Source: Mesostigma viride
Lineage: Eukaryota; Streptophyta; Mesostigmatophyceae; Mesostigmatales; Mesostigmataceae
Direction: 5' to 3'
Length of the DNA stretch: 64,000 nucleotides
NCBI GenBank assembly: GCA_009746045.1
Contig: RPFO01000017.1
Span: 816,001-880,000, forward strand
Shown: piece after piece, positions 32,816 through 42,719 of the stretch
How the letters are laid out: each line of letters begins with the position of its first letter
How positions within the stretch are numbered: the first letter of the stretch is position 1
Position numbers and translations under genes: made by a program
Notes under the pieces: generated by a model
Told to the model about the DNA's origin: nothing
What the model saw: only the letters and a program-made list of their open reading frames with translations
Databases searched by the model: none

Positions 32816-34983
32816 TCAGCGGCCGTGGTTTCGCCGGCGATTCGCGGGATCCGGGGCCTTCTCATTTCGTTGTTGGCAGGCCCGCTGGTATGCCCGCTCT
32901 CCAATCTCTGTGGCCTGTGGACCACGGGTCCCAGGGTACGCCAAGAGCTCCTCCTCGAACGCCCACTGCTCCGGTCTGCCTGCATCGCGCCGCCCCAAAA
33001 GAGAGAGGCGGGTCCACGAGCCGAGAGGCCACATGGCCAAGAAGGCCGCCAGGTACTCCGGAATCGTGAAGAGGAGGGTCTTCGCACCCTTGTCCACCAC
33101 CCCGCAACGGTGGTCCCGAATGTAAGCCTCTCCCATACCCATCATCACCTCAGACGCTAGGCTCCAATCAATCCAAGTGTTCTCGTCCACGCTCATGTCC
33201 AGGAAGTCAGGAGCCGTCGCGTGCAGGAACGCTGGCGCGTCCGGGGCCAGCTTCGGAGGCCCCACCAAACGGGTTTCGCCCGCCACCCGGTAGGTCCAGT
33301 TGTCCCCCTCGGGCGCATAGCGCGTCACCCTCCCAACCGTGAAGGGGAGATTTTCCCCAGGGACGAATGGTCGTGGACGTCGGAGGGGAATCCTCGGGTA
33401 CAGACGTACGCGCAGCAGCTCCAGATAGGCGCCCCGGTCCTTGTAGCACCACGGTCCCGCCGAGAACACCAGGTCATAGTCCGCATACTCCTGTGGTGAT
33501 CGGGGTTGGACCGGCGCGTCCGCACTCCAATCCACCCCCAATATTTCCATACGAGGACATCTGCCCCCGTGGGCAACTGTGCGGCCGGGTATCGGTCGGA
33601 GATAGGCCCCCAATGACCATGGCACATCATGGGGGAGGGGCGGCGGGCCCGGAATCGCTAGCGCAAGCGCCTGGACTTCCGGCATCTGGCCGCGACCCGC
33701 TGGGTGAGCGACGTCAGTATCCGTCCGTGTTGACTGCACGAACGAAGGGCCGGAGGCAGCCTTTCCGCTGGCTGTTGACGGTGCGACCTCCGGGGTCGAC
33801 CGGTGGGCCCGTGCAGTAGAAGTGTCCGCAACAGCCTTGCCACGATCTGCCGAGGGCGCGGCCTCCGGAGCCGACCTTGGCGACTGCGTCGATGAGGGAC
33901 CGGCTCCTGCCAATCCAACTGTCTTGCTCCGATCAGCCGAAGGTGCGGCCTCCGGGGCCGACCTTGGCGACCGCGACCCTTGATGTCCCGTCGCCCTGTC
34001 CCATGTCCGCCGAAAGGACCTTTCCTCCTCACGCGTCTCCGGGCGAACACCCACGCCACGGGAAGGCTCCCTGGAGCGGGACGCGTCCCGTGCGCTGCCG
34101 GACCTCCTGTCCTGACCCGGGGGTCGCCGGTCTCCCGAGTTCTCGCGGCGGGCCCCGGCATCGCGCGAGGCGTTGCCGGCTGAGTGGGCAAGTTCCCGGG
34201 GCGCAGGGCGCGGCGGGAACAGGTCGTCGTCCTCACTCCAGTCCTCCTCCTCATCGGGGCCCTCCCCGCCGCGATCATCCGCCTCGTCCAACTCCACGAT
34301 GCGGTCGAGCGCCTGCCGGAGGGAGTACTGGCCTGCTGCGGTGCAGAACGGGCCCCGCAAGGCCCCATCTGGCGGCAAGCCCCGGTAGGCCCGCTGCAGG
34401 ATCTGACGTCGTGCCGGTGCGACGAGCAAGAACATGAGGCGGGGTAGGCCATGAGGGCCGACACCGTAGTCACGCAACGGTTGCAGGCACAGCTGGGTGC
34501 GTGGTCCTCCCAAGCTGTCCCTACCGCCACATTCCCTCGAATCGCCGTCCGGGTCTCGACTTTGAACCCGCAGTGCCTTTGCACGGATTCGCGGAACTTC
34601 TCGTGTCGATCGTCGGGCCACTCCAGAACCGAGGAGGCCAGGTAGTCTTGATCGGCCTTGCCGTGCCTGCGCCGTCGACGCGCCAAGAACACGCCCTCCT
34701 GGCCGTAGTCGGGCAGAAACGTCCGCGGATTAAAGGTCTCACGGTTGTTCTCGTTGGCGGTCGCAGCTATATCCGACCCCTGCTCCTTCATGTCTTCCGA
34801 CCGTCGTCTCTTGCCACAACTGGCAGGCGGTGCGAACCCCGGAGGCTCCTCCGGGGAGGCTGGGGGTGTGAACCGCACCAAAGGACTGCTGGAGTCACTA
34901 CCTATGGGGCGGGGGCTGAAGCGAGTCTCCTCCGGGGAGTACGCCTGTTGTACAAGGAATGACCACGAGCAGCAAGGCAACAC
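32816..34983 (-). CDS. Unidentified accessory ORF downstream of pol
   Basis: Begins 80 bp after pol. Frame A (34983 to about 34500) reads as sensible protein (FNPRTFLPDYGQEGVFLARR, EWPDDRHEKFRESVQ). Frame B, -1 to it, is open from 34621 to 32816 (601 codons). A single indel near 34500 would join them to about 720 aa. Frame B has a Leu/Arg-rich helix region, an acidic stretch (DEEEDWSEDDD), a long Ser/Arg/Pro-rich part with a roughly 30-residue repeat (SPRSAPEAAPSADR) and a structured C terminus (GVDWSADAP, FSAGPWCYKDRGAYLELLRV, IPEYLAAFLAMWPLG). No transmembrane helix or signal peptide of an Env type is obvious. Family unknown. Confidence 0.7.
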
Positions 34984-35062
34984 CTGTGAGTACCGGTGTC
35001 ATACCGACTAGTGTACGGTGTACCTGTGGTATGTACATACCTCTATGTGTATGTACATACCT

Positions 35063-38000
35063 CTAGTGCAACCTGTGGGCCTTCTTGTACGCGTCTAGCA
35101 ACCGCTTGCAGCCAGAGAGCTCCTTCTCCGTCCGCCAAGAGGCCTCTGCCCCATATCTAGTAAACTTCCACCGGATCCGATATTGGCGTTGACGACCACG
35201 CCCGAAATCGCGATGGGCGACAATCTCCTCGACCTCGTCCTCCTGTTCCCCTGTCTCCGGGTCGTATTCCACCGGAGCCGGGGGATTGAGTCTACCCTGG
35301 ATCGAGTTCTGGTGGTACAGCTTGAGCTGGTCGCGGTGGAAGGTTGTCGCGGTGCCCCATGAGATGGGCACGTCCACCTTGAACATGACATCATCCCATT
35401 TCTCCAGCACTTGGTGGGGCCCCAGGTACATGGGCCGGAGCTTCGTTTTGAGCTCCCCTTCCACCTTCTGGGAGAATCGACCGAGCTGGGGTCCCTCTAC
35501 CAGGACCCAGTCCCCGACCTCGATGTCCGGTGCTCTAGAGTCCCGCTTGCCTTCCACGCGAGCCATGTTGCGCTCGGCAGCGGCCCGGTACCCTTTAACC
35601 GCACTGTTGTGAGCTTGGCGCATCTTTTCCAGCAGGCTGCTCACGCCCGCCAGAGTAGTGCGCAGCACCTCCGGTTCCGCCAGCGCCGGACTCGTCAGCA
35701 AGTCGGTCGGCGTCAGCGGATGCCTTCCCGTGTTGAGAAAGAACGGGGTTAGGCCATGGGCTGCCTGTGGTGCGTTGTTCAAGGAGAACTCCACCAAGCA
35801 CAGCAACTCCTCCCAGTTGCTGCCCACCTCGTCGGTGTAATGGCGCATGGTTTCCTGTACCGTGCGGTTGAGTCGCTCCACCAGATGGGAGGACGAGCTG
35901 TGATAAGCCGTCCCTAGCGACACCTTGGTTCCCAGGCAGTCGAAGAACTCCTGCCAGAACCGGGCGGTGAAGAGCGTGTCCCGGTCCGAGATGAACTGGC
36001 GGCTGAGCCCGTGGAACCGGAAGACGTGGTTGAGGTACAGTTTGGCACACCCCTCGGCCGTGAGGTCAGCCGGACAGGGGGCCAGGTGACACATGCGCGT
36101 GAGTCGGTCCACGAACACCAAGATCTTGCTGTTGCCGTTCTTGGTCTTCTTAAAGGGGCCGACGAAATCCATCTGGATCGAGTCCCAGGGACCCAGGGGA
36201 TCAGGTAGCGTCTTTGGGACAGCCTGAGTACCCGTGTTCTGGGACTTGGCTATCTGGCACGACGGGCATTCGCGTATATAGGCCGCAATGTAGTCCTTCA
36301 TGCCAGGCCAGTAGAAGTGACGACGTGCCCTTGGTAGCAGTCGCCCAATGCCCTGGTGACCGCCGACTAGGGAGTCGTGGAGCTCGTGGAGCAAGGCTGC
36401 TCGACAGAGCTCGGGTATGTAGAGGCGCCACGTGTCCGGGCGCACCATGACGTATAGGCGACCCTCTTGGAACTTGCACGGGAGCCTACCCATCATCTTG
36501 GGGTGTGACTTGATCACCTCCAAGGCGGCCGGCTCGGTAACCGTGAAGCGGCTGATCAGCATCTCCAGGGGGGAAGTGACCGTATACGCATCGGCCTCGT
36601 CCTCCTCCTCCGGTTGGTCCAGCGCCGAGTGTAGGTACTCAGACACGACCACCGGGGATCCAAGAGGTTCCAGATGAAAAATAGCCTGAGCCACAGCGCC
36701 AAGGGGAACCCGTGTGTGGGACCCCTCCCCTTCCCCGGGGGACCGCGCGTCCACGCGCTGGTCGTCGTCGCCATCGGGGGGCGACAAGGCATCCGGAGTG
36801 GTATGACTCATGTGAAACAGGTGGCGCGCCCGCGGCGACCGTGGGAGGTCATCGTAGAGCGGGGCGCCAGGCGCCTCCTCACAGGTGGTATGGAGCACCC
36901 CCATGTCCTCATAGAACCAGTAGTCAGCACGACGGGAGAGGGCGTCGGGCACCACGTTGTCCGCACCCTTCACATACTGGATCTTAAAAGGGGCAAACTG
37001 GGAAAGGTACTCCATCCACCTGGCCTGACGGGGCGTCAGATTTGGCTGCGTCAAGAGGTGGGTCAGGGGCCTATGGTCGGTGTGAATAATCAAACGGGCG
37101 GGGTCGAGGTCCCCTGTCTCGCTGACTGCAACATCAAACTGCGCGCCCAACAGGTGGTGGCGCCATGTGTGGCAACAGTAGACCACAGCCAACAGCTCTT
37201 GCTGGTGGACCGGATAGTTCCGCTCGGCGGGGATCATTGTGCGGGAGATGTACTCAACCGGTTGCAAGCCCTTGCCTTGGTCCTGCAAGAGGACCCCGCC
37301 GATAGCCACCTTGCTCGCATCCGTCGCAACCACAAAAGGAAGGGACGGGTCTGGGAGCACGAGCACGGGTGCCGCGGTCAAACTGGCCTTGAGGGCCTCA
37401 AAGGCCTGCTGGCACTGTGCCGACCAGACGAAGGATACGCCCTTCTTGAGGAGAGCGTTGATGGGCGACGCGATCGTGGCAAACCGGGGGATGAAGCGTC
37501 GATAGTATGACGCAATCCCCAGAAAGCTACGCACGCCCTTCACGTCTGTCGGAGCTGGCCACTGTTGGACAGAGGCGATCTTCTCCGGGTCCGTGGCCAC
37601 GCCTGCCGCTGAAAGCGTGTGGCCCAGGAACGGGACGCTGCGCCCCGCACGGACCTTAGCCCTGCGGGCCGAGAGATGCTCGTCCTCCATAATGCGCAGG
37701 ACCGTATCGACGTCCTCCAGGTGCTCCTCGAAGGTCTTGGAGTACACGAGGATGTCATCCAGATAGGCCAAAGCGCAAGTGCGTTTCCAGGACCAGGGCG
37801 GCTTGTCCCCCTTGCGAGGGTCGCGCAGGTCACTGGATACCTGTGGCAGGTGTGCAGTCCCCATGACGGGCCGCAAGATGTCGTTCATGAGCATCTGGAA
37901 GCTGGCTGGTGAGTTGCAAAGCCCCATCGCCGCCACACGGAACTGGTAGTGTCCGTATGGCGTATTGAAGGCCGTCTTGTGACAGTCCTCTTCAGCGATG

Positions 38001-39304
38001 CGGAGCTGCCAAAACCCATCGGCGCAGTCGATCACCGTGAAGCAGGTGGCGCCCTGCACTCGATTGAAGATGTCATCAATGCGCGGGAGCGGGTACTTGG
38101 ACTTGACAGTGATCGCGTTGAGCTTCCTGTAGTCGGTGACGAGCCGCCACTTGCCCCCAGGCTTGGGCACTAGGAGTACCCCAGCGGAGAAAGGGCTGTT
38201 ACTGGGCTCAATCAGACCACGCTCAAGGAGGGCCATCAGGATCTTCTTGAGCTCCATCAGCTCGACTGGCCCCATCCGGTACATCGGGGACGTGGTGGGC
38301 CCGAAGCCTTCCTTGAGGCGGATATGGTGCAGCACAGAACGGGGCGGGGGAAACTGCGGTGTAGACTCGTCGAACAGCTTCTCCCGCTTGGCCAGGATGG
38401 CGTTGTAGCGCGCGATCTCGTCGTCAGTGAAGTCGGTGCCGATCTCCAGCAGCTCCTCAAGCAGGGGCACAGAGTCAAGGCGGTACATGTAGTACTCCTT
38501 GCCCTTCTGCAGGTTGCGCGCGAGCGTCTTGCTGCTCATCAGCATCTGAGATGCATGGCGTCGTGGCTTCTCGGGCCCCGCGTCGTGCTGAACGTTGTGC
38601 ACCTCGGTGCCGTGCGCCAGATACTCGTGCCGTGGGCACCAGAAGGAGCCATCAGGGAACCAAACCACCCGTCGCTTGACACTGATCGTCACGTCCTGGG
38701 CGTCCTGCCAATCAACGCCCAGGATGATGTCAGCGGCGCCCAGCGGCGCCACTGTGGCTGTTACCTCCACTGGTATGCCCTGGACAACCGCCTTGAGGTC
38801 CACGAGGCCAGGTGACGGGTGCTTGTTACCATCGGCATACCGGACGTTGATGGGCGTCGGGTGTGGTCGAATCGTGTAGCCAGCGCGTCGCACAAGGGCC
38901 TCATGGATAAAGGATGTGGTCGCCCCCGTATCCACCATAAACTTAACATCCAGGATCGTCTTCTCCTTCAGAAACGGGTCAAGTGTGGTGGTAGGGAGCG
39001 CCAGTCCACCACTGAAGATTAAAAGTGTTCTGGTGCTTGGTGAAGCATAGGGCGGCGAGGCCTCCGGGGCCTGTCCGCTAGACCTATCTACACTATTGGC
39101 TGAAGCGGGGTCGACCGCGGTCGCCGACACGCCTGCATCTGAAGAGGGCAAGGAGACCGCTGGGGCCTGCCCGCCCGTCCTATCTACATTATTGACTAAC
39201 GCTACATCGGCCTCAGGGGTGGCCGCGCCCACATCCGGTGCAGGCGGCTGTTCTACCTGGTTGACTAAGTCTACTCCTACTTCTACCCCTGTGGGAAGGG
39301 GCAC
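35063..39304 (-). CDS. Gypsy Pol: protease, RT, RNase H, integrase, chromodomain
   Basis: An uninterrupted 1,413-codon frame. Retropepsin FMVDTGATTSF (D125); RT with KWRLVTDYRKLNAI, VIDCADGFWQLRI and YLDDILVYS (about 504); RNase H with VATDASKVAIGGVL and a DALSR end. The integrase has an HHCC motif (HELHDSLVGGH...CPSCQ) and DDE residues in MDFVGPF, SDRDTLF and SHLVERLNRT. An SH3-like segment with WVLVEGPQLGRF and a C-terminal chromodomain (EIVAHRDFGRGRQRQYRIRW, then W and a helix) follow. Chromodomains steer such elements to heterochromatin. About 20 extra residues precede YLDD. The reported start is GTG; the true junction with gag is probably by -1 frameshift. This copy may be active. Confidence 0.93.
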   Translation of the reverse strand: MPLPTGVEVGVDLVNQVEQPPAPDVGAATPEADVALVNNVDRTGGQAPAVSLPSSDAGVSATAVDPASANSVDRSSGQAPEASPPYASPSTRTLLIFSGGLALPTTTLDPFLKEKTILDVKFMVDTGATTSFIHEALVRRAGYTIRPHPTPINVRYADGNKHPSPGLVDLKAVVQGIPVEVTATVAPLGAADIILGVDWQDAQDVTISVKRRVVWFPDGSFWCPRHEYLAHGTEVHNVQHDAGPEKPRRHASQMLMSSKTLARNLQKGKEYYMYRLDSVPLLEELLEIGTDFTDDEIARYNAILAKREKLFDESTPQFPPPRSVLHHIRLKEGFGPTTSPMYRMGPVELMELKKILMALLERGLIEPSNSPFSAGVLLVPKPGGKWRLVTDYRKLNAITVKSKYPLPRIDDIFNRVQGATCFTVIDCADGFWQLRIAEEDCHKTAFNTPYGHYQFRVAAMGLCNSPASFQMLMNDILRPVMGTAHLPQVSSDLRDPRKGDKPPWSWKRTCALAYLDDILVYSKTFEEHLEDVDTVLRIMEDEHLSARRAKVRAGRSVPFLGHTLSAAGVATDPEKIASVQQWPAPTDVKGVRSFLGIASYYRRFIPRFATIASPINALLKKGVSFVWSAQCQQAFEALKASLTAAPVLVLPDPSLPFVVATDASKVAIGGVLLQDQGKGLQPVEYISRTMIPAERNYPVHQQELLAVVYCCHTWRHHLLGAQFDVAVSETGDLDPARLIIHTDHRPLTHLLTQPNLTPRQARWMEYLSQFAPFKIQYVKGADNVVPDALSRRADYWFYEDMGVLHTTCEEAPGAPLYDDLPRSPRARHLFHMSHTTPDALSPPDGDDDQRVDARSPGEGEGSHTRVPLGAVAQAIFHLEPLGSPVVVSEYLHSALDQPEEEDEADAYTVTSPLEMLISRFTVTEPAALEVIKSHPKMMGRLPCKFQEGRLYVMVRPDTWRLYIPELCRAALLHELHDSLVGGHQGIGRLLPRARRHFYWPGMKDYIAAYIRECPSCQIAKSQNTGTQAVPKTLPDPLGPWDSIQMDFVGPFKKTKNGNSKILVFVDRLTRMCHLAPCPADLTAEGCAKLYLNHVFRFHGLSRQFISDRDTLFTARFWQEFFDCLGTKVSLGTAYHSSSSHLVERLNRTVQETMRHYTDEVGSNWEELLCLVEFSLNNAPQAAHGLTPFFLNTGRHPLTPTDLLTSPALAEPEVLRTTLAGVSSLLEKMRQAHNSAVKGYRAAAERNMARVEGKRDSRAPDIEVGDWVLVEGPQLGRFSQKVEGELKTKLRPMYLGPHQVLEKWDDVMFKVDVPISWGTATTFHRDQLKLYHQNSIQGRLNPPAPVEYDPETGEQEDEVEEIVAHRDFGRGRQRQYRIRWKFTRYGAEASWRTEKELSGCKRLLDAYKKAHRLH

Positions 39305-40941
39305 TACGCGCGAGGATCGCGGGGCCGGGAGGCCGCCTCGTCCGACCTTCCGGTCCCCCCTTCCCCCTCATCCGAGTCGTCGTCGTCGCCGGGGTTGAGC
39401 GCCTCATACTCGTCACCTCCAGCCTCGGACGCCTGTTGCTGCGCCAGGATCTCATTGAGCTCGCGCACTGTCCGAGAGAACGATGCTGGGAAGCGGGGTG
39501 TCTGGAACTGGTTGGGCTGCGTGCGCGCGTCGCGCAGCTTGGCAGCCCGCGCGCCTGCGTTGCGCGGGCGAGCATCCCGCGCTGCCGGCGCTGGGCGCCT
39601 CTCAAAGGCGGGACCAGAAAACTTGGGGGCCTCCTTGGTGGCCTCCGTCGCCGTGCTGGTGCGCGCCTTGAGGCGCGGGCAATCCTTCTTGAGGTGCCCG
39701 ACCTCGTGACACATGAAACAGCGGGCTTTGGACGCATCGATGGCGTGCAGTTGGGCAGCCGGCTGCTCGTCGTCATTGGACTCCTCCCCCTCCGACGGGT
39801 CGGGTTCCACCTCAGTGAAGTGGACACGGCGTGTCATCGTGGATGAGGCGAACCGGCGGGTGCTGGTGTAGCGCGGCTGCTTGACGACGTCGGCCACCTG
39901 TAGAAGGTACTGCTGGACAGCGTGGATGTCAAGCTTGTCCCAGGGAACCTCGGCATAGTGCTTCTTAACCTCAGCGAGGAGGTCAGGATGGATGGCCTCC
40001 AAAAACCGAATCTTGTACTCGGTCCACGTCAGGTCCCCGGTCAACCGCGCCGCAAAGGAATCAAAAGTGGTGAGGAACTCCGCCAAGTCAGTGTTGCCCT
40101 GACGTAGGCGGCCGAACTCAAACCGCTCGGTCAGTCGATAGCCGGGAGGGATGAGCTTGCGCCGGATGCGCTCGTGCAGTTCCTCGACCGTCTGCGGGTA
40201 TGACTGGGCCGCCACACTCTCAACGTTAAGCATCCCGACCACTGATGGGTCCATACACTTCACCACCACGTAGGGGATCAGAACCTTGGTGGCCAGCTGC
40301 CACTCATGGTGTTCACACCATACAGTGTACAACTGTTGCCACATACGAGCCCACTCGTCAATCTCACGGGGAGTCATGCCCGCATGGAGCTTGGGCACCG
40401 CCTTAAAATCTGGCATAGGCGGCGCCTTGACAGGGTCAGGTCGCAGGGGGCCACCCTTGCTGCAGTACGCGGGGCTAGAAAAGGTGAGGGGATGGTGACA
40501 CCGCGTCCGCATCTCCTGGTGCGAACCCCTTCCTGCAGTTTGGTCATGCCCACGTTGGGACACGAAGGTGTCCTCCGCACGCTCGGGATCGAAGTCGCCG
40601 GATACTCGGCGGGGCGCGTAGTCAGCGGACATCCGCTGTGACGCAAAGGGGGCCGACTCACGCCGAACGCGAACGGACGTGGGATGCTCATAACCGGGGT
40701 CATCCAGGGGCAGCCGGCTGAAGTTAGCGTTGGTGGGCGCGCTCCTTGCTGGGAGGGAGGTGGATACGTAAGGAAAGGGGCCCGGGGGAGCATAGTCCTC
40801 CTCCTCGGGATCGTACTGCACGTGGGCCGACCCTGACGTCTGCGGTGGGGTCTGGACCAGCTCTCGTGCGCTCCAAAGGAGACCCGACGGGGATCCCTTC
40901 CAGGGCCCGGCCCCGGCCCGCCGCGGCCACGCCCTGCCCAA
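39304..40941 (-). CDS. Gypsy Gag capsid and zinc knuckle
   Basis: 545 codons. The helical capsid region includes MTPREIDEWARMWQQLYTVW, FEFGRLRQGNTDLAEFLTTF and WDKLDIHAVQQYLLQVADV, a Ty3/Gypsy Gag pattern. One CCHC knuckle, CFMCHEVGHLKKDC, follows near 39700, then a basic, acidic-ended tail. The TAG at 39304-39306 overlaps the pol frame, which is -1 relative to gag. Confidence 0.88.
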   Translation of the reverse strand: MGRAWPRRAGAGPWKGSPSGLLWSARELVQTPPQTSGSAHVQYDPEEEDYAPPGPFPYVSTSLPARSAPTNANFSRLPLDDPGYEHPTSVRVRRESAPFASQRMSADYAPRRVSGDFDPERAEDTFVSQRGHDQTAGRGSHQEMRTRCHHPLTFSSPAYCSKGGPLRPDPVKAPPMPDFKAVPKLHAGMTPREIDEWARMWQQLYTVWCEHHEWQLATKVLIPYVVVKCMDPSVVGMLNVESVAAQSYPQTVEELHERIRRKLIPPGYRLTERFEFGRLRQGNTDLAEFLTTFDSFAARLTGDLTWTEYKIRFLEAIHPDLLAEVKKHYAEVPWDKLDIHAVQQYLLQVADVVKQPRYTSTRRFASSTMTRRVHFTEVEPDPSEGEESNDDEQPAAQLHAIDASKARCFMCHEVGHLKKDCPRLKARTSTATEATKEAPKFSGPAFERRPAPAARDARPRNAGARAAKLRDARTQPNQFQTPRFPASFSRTVRELNEILAQQQASEAGGDEYEALNPGDDDDSDEGEGGTGRSDEAASRPRDPRA

Positions 40942-41546
40942 GGGTGAGTCAGGCTCGGGCGGCCACGCGCGTATGCCCCCAATTGAGAGGGCTGCACGAA
41001 CTCAGGCGGCGGAGCGAACGGCGAGCTAGCTACCGGGCTAAAAGCGACCTCTATATCTTCATCTTCCTCCGGCACAACTTCCACGGATGGTGGTCGCTGC
41101 GTGGGAGGTACCCTGTTCCATTCGCCCAGATGCTCAGTCGGTCGTGGCCGCGATTGCTGCTGGGGCTGTCGCTGTTGCTCCGACTGCTGCTGCTGCTGCT
41201 GCTGCGACTGCTGCTGTCGCTGCGGCGACTGCTGAGACTGATGCTGTCGCTGCGGCGACTGCTGAGACTGATGCTGTCGCTGCGGCGACTGCTGAGGCTG
41301 ATGCTGTCGCTGCGGCGACTGCTGTTGCTGACCAAACCCTAGGGCAGCTTGTTCTAGCTGCGTCTCAAGAGTCGTCTGCCGTTGTGCGGTAACCCTAGCG
41401 GCTGCCTCGGATCTCCGGGACCCACTGGAACTCCGACTAGACGTGCTAGCTATTTCCTGTTCTTCCCTGCTATTGTCCTCCGGGGACTGTGTCTCTCTAC
41501 GGCCCTTCGGGGGCTGTGCTTTACCACCACCTCGCTTCTTAGGCAT
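40930..41546 (-). CDS. Gypsy gag N-terminal, Gln-rich part
   Basis: Starts MPKKRGGGKAQPPKGRR and runs into a Gln/Ser/Pro/Arg/His minisatellite (SPQRQHQSQQ units, about 41150-41335). The reading frame is -1 relative to the rest of gag, which takes over near 40930-40990, so a one-base indel or a frameshift is needed. It is intrinsically disordered. Confidence 0.7.
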
Positions 41547-41711
41547 TTTGGGCCCGAGTACCGTACCAGCACCAGTACCTTACACAATACCTCCCCAACA
41601 CAGGCAAGCAAGAGAGAGAAGAGGAAGCCACAACTACTTCTAATAGTAATTATATATTATCTGCTAACTATTGTAGCTAAGCTAGTAGTTAGTATCACTA
41701 TATACTGGTAT

Positions 41712-42083
41712 CTAGTAGTGATAGTGGGGCTTATGCCCTAGAGGATGGGCCCAGGTGAAGCTGCTCCAGTGCACGCAACACATCCTGTGCTGGGATCTGG
41801 GTGACACGCCTATGCTGGTGCAGCCCTTCTGGGAGGGGCATATTATCCTAATAAACTGATCTGCCTCCGCTAATGTATTAAATCCCTGCCATCTAGCTAA
41901 CGACGCTGGGTGTAAGACTTTATCCTTAATATGATTACTACACGCAGCCCAACTATAGAAAATTCCTGGTTGGCCTGTGGCCCCGTCGTGTGCTACTGCA
42001 TAGTATAGGTATTGGGATCTACCTCCTTGATTAATACGTCTATATCCTCCTTCATTATTACGTCTGCTGCGAGAGGTTCCCAT
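41712..42083 (-). CDS. Accessory ORF with RNase H1 N-terminal (viroplasmin-like) domain
   Basis: 123 codons between the 5' LTR and gag, ATG at 42083. A basic start (SRSRRNN) leads into YLYYAVAHDGATGQPGIFYS, a W-x2-C helix start, and GFNTLAEADQF. This is the pattern of the RNase H1 N-terminal hybrid-binding domain, also called Caulimovirus VI or viroplasmin domain: YAV-x-G-x-PGIY-x-W, an amphipathic helix, then F-x-T-x-EA-x-F. In known proteins it binds RNA/DNA hybrids or dsRNA. It stops 166 bp before gag, so it could be made from the same leader RNA. There is no catalytic RNase H part. A cellular capture is possible. Confidence 0.75.
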   Translation of the reverse strand: MGTSRSRRNNEGGYRRINQGGRSQYLYYAVAHDGATGQPGIFYSWAACSNHIKDKVLHPASLARWQGFNTLAEADQFIRIICPSQKGCTSIGVSPRSQHRMCCVHWSSFTWAHPLGHKPHYHY

Positions 42084-42701
42084 GAACTACCGATTAGGTA
42101 TAAAGCAATATCACACGGTATTACAGCATGCAATGCAGGAAGGGGAAAGAAAGGGAGGAAAGCCCACCCAGGTTACCTCTACGTGCAGGTGACGTGCTCA
42201 CAGCGAGAGAGAAACACAAGGCAGAAACAGGACGTTCACAGACAGTACGAAAAACGTTGAGGTACAGCCACCGGCAACACAGTAAGGCAACGGCCAGCCG
42301 GTGACTACCCTCGAGCTGTAAGCAGCGTTGCCCTCCGGGGGTCCGCCCACAGCTCACGAAGGTCTGCCTCCGGGGCGACCCATTCACCAACAAGCACAAA
42401 CATGAATAAAGAGCACGACAGAAAACAGAAACCCCGTTTCTACGCGCGTGGGTAAGACGGGAAGGGCAAGAAGGAAATCCTAGAATCTCTAACTTCTTAC
42501 CTCGCTCATGGACGTCTAGCGTCCTTGAACACCCAACGATGGGCTAGGCGGTTTAGGATGGCGCCCCTGGCTGCGACGCTGGCGGCTATGACGACCCCGG
42601 GCTCGATCAGCACCCCTTTGCTGGGCTGGCTGAACCCGTTCAGCTCGATGCCTTGCCTAGGTTACGCACGGCTCCGGGCCGCCATTCTAAACTCCCCTAA
42701 C

Positions 42702-42718
42702 CTAACCTCCGATAACCA
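42702..42718 (-). promoter_or_regulatory. Gypsy primer-binding site (candidate)
   Basis: One base after the 5' LTR the minus strand reads TGGTTATCGGAGG, starting with the TGG expected for a tRNA 3' CCA. The tRNA is not identified. Confidence 0.5.
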
Positions 42719-42719
42719 G

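Noticed and set aside
32780-34962. Plus-strand ORFs across the Gypsy accessory ORF
   Set aside because: No family features; the minus strand is open for longer and fits the direction of the element.
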